Source of the DNA: Flaccisagitta enflata
Taxonomy: Eukaryota; Chaetognatha; Sagittoidea; Aphragmophora
NCBI GenBank assembly: GCA_965153355.1
Contig: OZ231128.1
Coordinates: 20,832,001-20,896,000, forward strand
DNA length: 64,000 bases
Direction of reading: 5' to 3'
Positions 31,745 through 40,400 of the stretch are shown here, piece after piece (position 1 is the stretch's first letter; the number at the start of each line of letters is the position of its first letter). The position numbers and the translations under genes were made by a program. A model generated the notes under the pieces. It made no database searches. It was not told the origin of the DNA and worked only from the letters and a program-made list of their open reading frames with translations.

Positions 31745-31929
31745 GGTAACTTTCGTATAATTAAAATTAACACAGAAACACAAAAAGTGGTGATTAAATG
31801 ATTACGAAACTCTGCACGTTTCCAATGTGCCTCGATAGTTTCATAATTTTTTACAATAGATTCAGCTTTGTGATATAATGGATCTACATCAGTTTGAGTC
31901 TGTACATTGCATCGATTCTTTATATACAT
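31741..31929 (-). CDS. Small single-pass membrane protein
   Basis: 62 residues from MYIKNRCN at 31929; an upstream TTG at 31947 also fits the frame but is an unlikely start. A hydrophilic first part with a predicted helix (ESIVKNYETIEAHWKRAEFR) is followed by a C-terminal hydrophobic segment, TTFCVSVLILIIRKLP. It overlaps the ATPase start by 4 nt. Its small size makes the call tentative. Confidence 0.5.
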   Translation of the reverse strand: MYIKNRCNVQTQTDVDPLYHKAESIVKNYETIEAHWKRAEFRNHLITTFCVSVLILIIRKLP

Positions 31930-31947
31930 GCTGCCAATAACAATCAA

Positions 31948-32580
31948 TCAACCAAATAAGTGACGGTGAAATATAAAGGCGGGTGGCAATTCAGGGGGCA
32001 TAGAGGGTCTCACAGAATAACGGCGCACATGAGCATCCATGTAGTCTTGGATCATTCCTCGAGAACGAATCAGAGTGATAACTTCCTGTAACGTTAGATT
32101 CAACCCGTATCTTGAATGACGTGGGTTGATTTTTCCTTCCTTGTCCACGGTGTAAGTGCGCACAGCGATAAATGCACGCACCTCAAAATTAGGCATCCGA
32201 ATGATGATTGGCTTAATAACAAAACGTGTCATTTGCAGGCTGACATCTTCCCACGTATCGGCGGTGGTTAACAAAGAATCGTGGAGATCACGCTCCTCCT
32301 TGAAACCATCATCAGGCCAAACAAAATCGTAATTGCCGTCACATTCATCATCTGTTCTCCAAGGACCATTGCAGATATACGAACTCGCATCATCCAGCAG
32401 GAAAGGTAAAGAAGCGTAAAACTCTTTCCATTCATCCAGGAATAAAGTGAGACGGTTATCGTCTTTTAGTAAAGAGACCCTTGAGAGAGGCTTCTCATCT
32501 GAGGCGTGTAAGACTATAGCACACTTAGGCAAAAGAGGAGGCTCGATGCGATAGTCAGACATATTGAATGTAATTTTCAT
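31948..32580 (-). CDS. Polinton PC4-like ssDNA-binding protein 2
   Basis: 210 residues from MKITFNMSDY (an internal Met at residue 7 is an alternative start). The C-terminal part (about residues 117-180) has a PC4/p15-like pattern: FEVRAFIAVRTYTVDKEGKI, then SRYGLNLTLQEVITL. It parallels GIRQYFIDAKGVI and KGLSLTFQEIMSL in the 289-residue protein at the other end of the train. A second, weaker copy may lie at residues 34-62 (VSLLKDDNRLTLFLDEWKEF). It is the first gene of the minus-strand train, so it is probably expressed first. Role in transcription or replication is inferred. Confidence 0.6.
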   Translation of the reverse strand: MKITFNMSDYRIEPPLLPKCAIVLHASDEKPLSRVSLLKDDNRLTLFLDEWKEFYASLPFLLDDASSYICNGPWRTDDECDGNYDFVWPDDGFKEERDLHDSLLTTADTWEDVSLQMTRFVIKPIIIRMPNFEVRAFIAVRTYTVDKEGKINPRHSRYGLNLTLQEVITLIRSRGMIQDYMDAHVRRYSVRPSMPPELPPAFIFHRHLFG

Positions 32581-32729
32581 TTCGATCAGGTTTATATACT
32601 ACGGAGAAATCTTAGAATTTTTTTCTAGAAACCAGAAAAGTATTTAAATAAACACCCACGTCATGAGGAACCTCTCCCAAGATATTACGTCATGAATAAT
32701 TAACCTAAGCCTTAAATCGAGCCAAGAAA
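32581..32729. promoter_or_regulatory. Divergent promoter region with TATA-like and ACGTCA motifs
   Basis: This is the only sizeable non-coding gap inside the element, and it separates the minus-strand train from the plus-strand cluster. A TATATAAA on the minus strand lies about 12-20 nt before the ATG at 32580, and TATTTAAATA lies at about 32641-32650. ACGTCA, the core of CRE/ATF sites, occurs at about 32659 and 32686 and once more inside the plus gene near 32773. Promoter function is inferred. Confidence 0.5.
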
Positions 32730-33197
32730 ATGGCTTGTTTAAAAGGGATTGAACATTGGCGGGAATATTACGTCACGATTTGCGTCAGAACTGAACTATT
32801 TCTTAAAGCCACCGAGAATATGATTAAGCTAATTCACGCAATGATCAAAAAAATAAATAAAAGAAACTCTATCAATCCCTTCAGGCATAAAACTAGAGAA
32901 GCAGTCGATGATCCAGAACAAATCGAAGAAAACATGGATGAAACTTGCCGTTGTAATTCCGTTTACGAATCAGTGGAGGAGACCCTTGAGGAAATTCGTA
33001 TCCGAGCAAGCAACCTCATGAGCGAACAGCCACTACTGGGTGGGTACATCCTTCGCGCTCTTCGGGAAGAAGTTCATCTTTTGATCGATCGATTGGAGAA
33101 GACCCAATACAATTTGCCATCAGAAATCTACACACTCTGCAAAGCTCCAACCGAACACAAATTCACCCTGGGTTTGAAGAAGAGAAAGAAAAGATGA
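32730..33197 (+). CDS. Polinton plus-strand small gene 1 (unknown)
   Basis: 155 residues. A basic N-terminal half is followed by CRCNSVYESVEETLEEI and then a helical stretch with SEQPLLGGYILRALREEVHL; the tail is KKRKKR. The Cys-x-Cys start and the QP....YIL helix also occur in the next gene, so the two look like diverged tandem duplicates. Its stop overlaps the next ATG as ATGA. No family recognised. Confidence 0.55.
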   Translation: MACLKGIEHWREYYVTICVRTELFLKATENMIKLIHAMIKKINKRNSINPFRHKTREAVDDPEQIEENMDETCRCNSVYESVEETLEEIRIRASNLMSEQPLLGGYILRALREEVHLLIDRLEKTQYNLPSEIYTLCKAPTEHKFTLGLKKRKKR

Positions 33198-33487
33198 ATG
33201 ACATGGAAACAAATCCATGCGTCTGTCCAAACCATTTTCCCGAAGTCATGAGGCTATTAAGCGAGATGCGAAAAGAAATCATACACATTGTAAAAACGCA
33301 ACCATACCGCAGACAATACATTCTAAATGTCATCCAACAGCAAATTAGAAAAGACATCGTTGAAAAACGGTTAAGACATGGACGATGTCTAAGTGCATCA
33401 TGTTACTCTGAAGTCCCAGCTATGTCTAGACATTTTATCTGCACAGCTAACCAGCACACCATACCATTTCCATTTGTAAAAAAATGA
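33194..33487 (+). CDS. Polinton plus-strand small gene 2, paralogue of gene 1
   Basis: 97 residues with CVCPNHFPEVMRLLSEMRKE and KTQPYRRQYILNVIQQQI, aligning with the second half of the preceding protein (CxC, then a helix, QP, YIL, helix). It overlaps both neighbours by 4 nt (ATGA at 33194 and 33484). Function unknown. Confidence 0.5.
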   Translation: MNDMETNPCVCPNHFPEVMRLLSEMRKEIIHIVKTQPYRRQYILNVIQQQIRKDIVEKRLRHGRCLSASCYSEVPAMSRHFICTANQHTIPFPFVKK

Positions 33488-33744
33488 TGTTACATTTATT
33501 GTTTGGCATCTGTCATTACTATTTCTTTCTATCTCTTTCTATCGTTTCAAAATTGCTATGGATTATTTTTCTATATGAATTTTTTTTTCTTGGTCTAATT
33601 TACAATGTTTTAGAGAGATCTGAAGAAGATCATTATAGAGGTGATTGGTTAGATGATGTAGTTGATGATTTTCTTTACAGCTTTGAAGATGATACTTTAC
33701 CTGAATTAATTATGTTTCTTCGATGGTTACACTGGATACAATGA
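33484..33744 (+). CDS. Polinton plus-strand small gene 3, membrane protein with acidic tail
   Basis: 86 residues. The N-terminal half is strongly hydrophobic (FFLSLSIVSKLLWIIFLYEF), followed by an acidic tail with DDVVDDFLYSFEDDT and a terminal Trp-rich end. The ATG overlaps the previous stop as ATGA, continuing the chain of three linked genes. AT-rich codons differ from its neighbours, so it may be less constrained. Function unknown. Confidence 0.4.
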   Translation: MMLHLLFGICHYYFFLSLSIVSKLLWIIFLYEFFFLGLIYNVLERSEEDHYRGDWLDDVVDDFLYSFEDDTLPELIMFLRWLHWIQ

Positions 33745-33949
33745 TATAATAAACGGATCACTATATATTTTACATTACTCTTAATTCATTAACTATTAAA
33801 CAAAGAAGTTAATTAGATTTATATTCATGATAGAAGCTAGAGAAGGTTCATGAAAAGACCATGACAGCTACCAGCCCTAATTCGCCTAGACCCCCTGAGA
33901 AATGACGTGTGCCAGCAATAATTTGCCAAGACCCCCTGAAAAAAGACGG

Positions 33950-33986
33950 GTGCCAGCAATAATTTTGCCAAAATTATTGCTGGCAC
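33950..33986. repeat. Perfect 18-bp inverted repeat with 1-nt centre
   Basis: GTGCCAGCAATAATTTTG, one C, then its exact reverse complement. A further direct copy of the arm lies at about 33908-33927, separated by CAAGACCCCCTGAAAAAAGACGG. It sits 200 bp beyond the last Polinton gene and could mark the element's edge, a regulatory hairpin or an independent MITE. Confidence 0.8.
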
Positions 33987-35019
33987 ACGTCTTTTTACTT
34001 CTCTGATTTGTTGGGTACGCTTAGGCATAGTATTTTGAACAAGATTAAGCATAATCACTAAGATCAGGTATTGCAAGATCACTCCAACAAGATCAAGCAT
34101 GACTTTTCAGACAGGATGCAATATGATCACTGTGACAAGACTGCAAATCATAACTAAAGTAATGAGGCAAATCTGCTTACCATGATTACTATAACATAAC
34201 TGCAAATAGTGATAACTCTTGCAATACTGATCGCTCCTTTAGAATTCAGCTATTATGACTAGATTAACTGTTTTGATCATTCAAAAATACTTAATCAAAA
34301 AATCACCGACAGTTGATTACACCAATATCATACCATAATGGTCTGCTATCTGAATGGGACAGCAAAAAAAGTCCAAACAGGATTATGTTTGTGTAAACAA
34401 ATGTAAGCCTAGCATTACCTGAGTATTTGCACCTGTAAGCCTAAGAGCCTAAGCTCATTCATAGGTGATCATCACCATTTCCATGTCACGCACTAAGTGT
34501 ACCACACCATCTCGGTCTCCACTGATCATCACCATCTTGTCCACCAGTGACCATAATAATGATCATCACAATCTTACTATAGTCTAGGTTAGCATGATCA
34601 ACACCACCTCATTTGCAGGATTGATCATCATTATCTCGTCATCAACATCACGTTCACAAAAGCAGCAATGACCATCATCACAATCAAATGTGGGAGATCA
34701 TTTCCAGCACATTCACAAGAAACATCACCACCATCTCATTCTCGCACATAGTCATCACCATATCAGTCACAGGAGTGATCTTCAGAATCTCATCCACAGG
34801 TGATCATATCATCCCATGCATAGGAGTGTTCCCTCTAAAGTGAATAATAGTAACCTTGGTGATCACCACTAGCTCGGCCACAAAATGACCCTTTCAAAAA
34901 CCAAATGAGGATAATCATCCCATCTACAAAGAGAACATTATTACATCAGCTATTGAGAGATCACAATTATCTCATCCACACAAGTACACACAAGTACCAT
35001 CTCTACCAATGTTATTTAG

Positions 35020-35230
35020 AACAAGTGACGCGGGGTCACAATATTGTTGCAGACAGGTGGGCAGGGGCAGCCAACCCCCATTCACACCCAACACCCTTAC
35101 CAACACAGACACATACACAAAAAAGCTTTAAAACACTCATTTTTACACTTTTTTACTCGTGCTCACAGAATAACAGACCAATGGACCAACGGACAGACAA
35201 AGCCTCTTTTAGAGTTGCGTGTCCGCAACT
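35020..35230 (-). repeat. Dispersed repeat family A, long variant
   Basis: Starts GAACAAGTGACGCGGGGTCA, with GGTGGGCAGGGGCAGCCAAC and a run of ACACCCA, and ends with the hairpin AGTTGCGTGTCCGCAACT. It is closely related to 56735-56944, defining a roughly 210-bp subfamily. Confidence 0.75.
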
Positions 35231-35534
35231 AAAAAGAAATTCAAAGTACAAGTGAAGTTCACAGGGTTACTCAGATAAGTACAGTTCAATCCCGCTTTTA
35301 CAGGTTTCAAGGGACTAACAAATCCTCTGTGATACACAGAATTCTGTTTAAGCCAATATATGAAATCTAAAAGAAATAAGTTGAAGGGACTCTGGACTGT
35401 GAATTTCCATTCATTTAAGGCGGAATTTTGTCAGTGGCGGTTTTGTTAAAGTAGGGTTTCACTGTACTTGCTTGCCCACGGTGATGTCCCTTTTCAGTGC
35501 GTGTATGCGCGCGAGCATGCATGCCAGAGAGAAC

Positions 35535-35720
<186 letters not shown>

Positions 35721-36592
35721 GATCAGCAGCATCTCATTTTTTATGTTGGTCATTATCACATTTTTTCTGGGTAGGTATATCACTAGAGTGTCACAACTAA
35801 ACAACTCATCCAAAAACTGATTCAATGATAATTTTTATCTCATTCATATGAATAATCATTTTAATCTTGTCCACACGCACACTATTCATCATCATCATCA
35901 TCCCATTCCCAAAAGTCAACATCACCTTTACATACAAAGGGGTGAGCATCACTATTTCAATGACATGAATTTAGCGAGTCACCACTATCCAGGGGCAGCA
36001 TCGCATTCAATAGAGTGACCAACATCTTAATTTGAAGAGACCATTACGTGATAGTCACCCTCAAATTTTCAATTGACCATCATTTTTACCGAGGTAAAAG
36101 TCACAATTTCTACGACCTTATTCATGAGAATGATCTTTTCATCACATTAATATGATTGATCATCACTATCTCATTCATTTGCATGATACTCATTTTATCA
36201 ACAGAAATGATCTTCACTGTATCATCCAGAAGTGATCATTTGCTAGATTAAACTTCATATTAACAGTGTACATCACCACCTCATGTGAATGCTCATCATC
36301 GCCTCACTCACCCGAATGATCACCAATTCATTTTGAATCTTCACTATCACATTAACAAGAGTGATCTGACTAAAAAAGTGGACATCCCTTCCCACATACA
36401 AATGATTTTCTTGCAATAAAGACAGTGATCATTGTCATACCTCAGTGATATTTCCATCGTCTTCTTTACAATGATCCATACCATCCTGTGCGCACAGCAG
36501 CATATCAGGTTTACTTAGCAAAGTACCACAGAGAAAATACCCACAAAAATTACATGTGGGACACCAGATAACCAAAATATAAACTGAGAGAC

Positions 36593-36593
<1 letters not shown>

Positions 36594-36664
<71 letters not shown>
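36594..36664. repeat. (GA)n microsatellite
   Basis: Uninterrupted GA run of about 70 bp. The following stretch to 37050 holds an imperfect 120-bp duplication (TCCTCATTCCACAAAC occurs near 36730 and 36826) and no genes. Confidence 0.95.
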
Positions 36665-36665
<1 letters not shown>

Positions 36666-37052
36666 ACAAAAAAGTCCCCTCCAGATTATGTGGAAAAATC
36701 AATCACCAAGCTTTGAGAACTCATCGTCCTCATTCCACAAACATTTGTACAAAAATCCGTACAAAAAATTGTTAAAAAATTTGTACAAATTCAGTGAAAA
36801 ATCAATCAAAAGAGTTGTCTCCATCGTCCTCATTCCACAAACGCTTTTACAAAAATCTGTACAAAAGAAAAATTGAACAAAAATTGGTAAAAAAATTCAG
36901 TGGAATACTTCAGGCCCATAGTTAAGCAGAAACTAGCAAAAGAAAATGTGTTCGCTTTTTTTCTTTGCAATAGTTATGCGCATGTAAGACAAACCCTTGA
37001 GTGTATGCAAATGTAAGCCTAAGTATCAGGTACTGTACGTTCCGTACTTAAT

Positions 37053-37053
<1 letters not shown>

Positions 37054-37140
<87 letters not shown>
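37054..37140. repeat. (GA)n microsatellite
   Basis: Uninterrupted GA run, about 110 bp beyond the last visible MYCBP2 exon. Confidence 0.96.
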
Positions 37141-37143
<3 letters not shown>

Positions 37144-37250
37144 TTGTGGAAAACCAATCCACAGAGAGTTGTCTCCAAAAACTGGTTTTTTCCCCCGAGG
37201 AAAACTGTTCGTCGGGGACAAAAATAGATAGGCCCAAAAATTGACCATAC

Positions 37251-37413
37251 CTGAGAAGTGAGAAGGCGGAAAACGCGGAGGGTTTCGGCCTCGCAAGACT
37301 GTCGTTGGAAGAGGATCGGGTCAAGGATAGCGCCGTTACAGTCGCCGACGGCGTCGTCGTAGGAAGGCGGAGGAAATTGATCGCCTAACGCTTTAATTTG
37401 ACGCACACGCAGA
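37251..37413 (-). CDS. MYCBP2: MYCBP2 exon 14 (last visible), [11 protein letters not shown]
   Basis: Acceptor CAACCCACAG, donor GTATGGTC; 163 nt. Begins with the end of the DOC-like domain ([11 protein letters not shown]) and ends [16 protein letters not shown], a highly conserved MYCBP2 stretch. Phase 0 at its end, so a further exon is needed. Confidence 0.88.
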
Positions 37414-40400
37414 CTGTGGGTTGTGTGGAAGGAGATGGAAAGGGAAAGACAGGGGAACCGCGAAGATAGGAAGAAAGGAGTAAGCGAGAACGGAGAAATG
37501 AAGGAAGTTAAGAAGGAAGGAAAAGTATGGAAGAAAAGGGAAGGAAAGCGAGAAAATCGGTAAGAAAGACAAAGTGACATTGTAGGAAAGGAAGGAGGGG
37601 AGTTAAGAAAAAGAAACGAAACACCAGTTGAGAAATGAATAAAAAGATATCAACCTGTACCAAAGCTCACTTTTTCAATCAGTACTGAATCAGTAAGCTC
37701 TGTGAACATTCATGTTCTACAGAGATTCCACCCGCCCCTGCGAAAGAGAGCCTTCCATCAAATCGACTTTTAATTTGTACCTGTTGTCTGGTCCTTTGAA
37801 TTCGACTTTGATGACGTTAATACCCTCGGGTTTCCTCAATGGAAACTTGATCCATCCAATATGTCGAGCATCGACTTCGGTGGAACTGATCTTGACCATC
37901 TCTTCGGCTGAAGTGCCGGCGAAGAATGTCACGTAAGTCGTCTTATTGGACACGTCTCGCGTGTTGTCGACGTGAATGAAAAACAAACGGAGAGTGAACG
38001 CCGGTGGAAACGTCATCGTGATCGATTTGGCCCGATTTCTGAACGTGCGCGTATGAAATGAGGAAATTCTTGGTAGATATATACATAATAATTTCAGCGA
38101 GAGGCTGGCTAATTGAAACGCGAGATTCCAATTGTGTCCATGACTCGACATATCAAGGGCGTTAACGTGACTAAATCATCCATTGTAAATCACTGTGTTA
38201 CAAAGGTTACAGTGCGATGGGAGCAATGACGACCTAGACTGGAGGATAGATTTTAGGTATCCTAATTTTATTTGTATCATGAAATATTTAGGCTAATAGG
38301 CTAATTAAAGGTTGCTCAATTGAGTAAATGCATTTGCGTCTCTTAAACCTCAGCTTGTGACTTGACCTCATCAAGACTTCATTTTTCAAAGTTCCTACCA
38401 TTTTCATTAAATCGGGCAAAAAATCTTATATAATTTTGAGAAAAAAAATCAGCTTAATTGGACTATTTTTACAGGTTTTACAGCTGTGTTTAATAAACAA
38501 GTTATGCAAATTAATTTTTGAGCATAACTTAAAATGGATCAATTGAGCTGACTTTTTTCTTAAAACTATATAAAATTTTCCACCCTATCTATTGAGATAG
38601 GTTAAAACATTGAAAAGTGAAGTCTTGATGAGGTCAAGTCGCAAGTTGAAGTTTGAGAGACGCAAACATTTTCACTCAATACAACCTTTAATTACCCTAA
38701 ATTTCAAATATTTTACAATACAAACAAAATTAAGGTATTTAAAATCTATCCTCCAGTCTAGGTCGTCATTGCTCCCATCGTACTGTACCACTATCTTTAC
38801 TTTATATTTGTAAACTATCGAATGAGTTAACATACCTATCTTCATCACCACTCTCCCAAAAAGTCTCCGTGGAACTATCGACGAGAGATGCGACCATGGC
38901 TTGACGACTGGAGGCTTTCACATCCGCAGTTTTAGTCAAGTCTTGCAGCGTTTCCACAAGAGGATGCGCAGTTGGTGACATCCTTGACGTATCTTTCGCC
39001 GCATCAGCGGACACGTCATCGTCAACGGCACCGGAGGGCGCAGTCGCGCCGACACTAACACCGCCGCCACCACCACAGTATTTCCCTTTTCCTTTCGCAC
39101 TTCCGCCCACAGTGGCTCCTTTCTTTGACGTCTTTTTGGGCGATGCGGCAGATCGTCCCACTGCACCGCTTCCGGCATCTACCGGAACTCCAGGAGCGGC
39201 GTCCCAACAACCACTTTCCGATTTGGAGAGTATCTGGGAGATGTTGTTAAATACGTGACTATGATGAAGAAAGGCGTGATCGGCCGGCTGGAAATTCAGC
39301 GCCCACAGCCGCATCATCATTTGCTGCAACGGTCCACCAGAGGGCACGTGCATCATCACATCAGCGACGGTTTGTAAAACGGCGTGGAAAGAAGAGCGCA
39401 ATGGATGCGTAGCATCACCCGCGATAAAAATGTCGCTCAAAGGATGTTCGCAGACTTTCCCACGACCATCCTCATCGGCCAACAGAGAAGCGAAGGCATT
39501 CATCGCTACATTTTGAAGCATCTGCTGCTGTTGTTGTTGTTGTTGTTTTTGCTGTTGCTGGAAATTAGCGGCGGAGGCTTTTTGCTGCTGCTGATGTTGT
39601 TGTTGCTGTCCTCCCTCTGCATCGGGATTGGTGTCAGCATCGGCGTCTGTGAATGAGGGCGGTCTGGGAGTCAAGGCGGCGACGATATTCCACACAATAT
39701 CGTGAAGACTCGAAGCCCGAGTGACGACCCTTAATAGCCAATTGAACGCCTGCAAGGCAAAGACCCGGCATGAAGTCTTGCGTATGGCCTGCTTCATCGC
39801 CGTCGACAAGCCAGCCAAGTCGTGACGCTGAACGATGAATTTGATCACGGGAAGAGTGAAAACCCAATCGGCGGCTGAGGCGGTGGGATCCGTTGACAAG
39901 AGCGCCGCTTCGACGGATGAGGAAGCCGTTGCTCCAACCCCGCCTATGGGTGACATAGCGCCACTCGAAGAATCTTTACTTTCCGCCGCTGCACCACCTC
40001 TTCCTCCACCTCCCGCGTGGTGATGATGACGATATTGATTGCGCGATTTGTTGATGAGTTTCGTCATCGCGAGAGAAGGATGGCGTAAGAGCGATGACGA
40101 AGCGAAATCATTCAGGTTGCCAATGAGAGGAGGGGATAAGATAGACGGCGAGTCATCTTTCAAAGTATTGCTGGATGCCGATGACAGTTTTCCACCGCCA
40201 GACTCGTAAGAAGAAGATTTGCTGGCAGCCAGACCGGCTGCGGTGGTTGAAGAGGAAGCTACAGCGGCTGCGGCAGCAGCGGCGGCTGCCGCGCCTCGTT
40301 CAAGCAAAAAATCTCTAGATGTTGACGACGGTGGTGACATGAGAGCCGACCGCGGTGATCCCATCGAAGACGAAGGCAAAGCTTGAGATAAGGGCCGTGG

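Larger units (their letters stand above)
22172..33744. mobile_element. Polinton/Maverick (adintovirus-like) element, nearly complete gene set
   Basis: Self-synthesising DNA transposon/virus-like element of at least 11.6 kb. It contains a family B polymerase C-terminus, an adenain-type protease, a hexon-like major capsid protein, a penton-like protein, a retroviral-type integrase and a packaging ATPase. That combination is diagnostic of Polintons and the related adintoviruses. All genes except the polymerase are unbroken, tightly packed (gaps of 1-12 nt or overlaps of 1-4 nt in most cases) and on one strand, with polymerase convergent at one side and three small genes divergent at the other. 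I could not find matching terminal inverted repeats or a 6-bp target duplication. The left end probably lies between the N gap and 22 kb and the right end near 33.8-34 kb, so the outer limits given are those of the coding set. Confidence 0.92.

Noticed and set aside
33163-33357. Minus-strand frame over the small plus-strand Polinton genes
   Set aside because: Shadow of the paralogous plus-strand genes, which are linked by start-stop overlaps.
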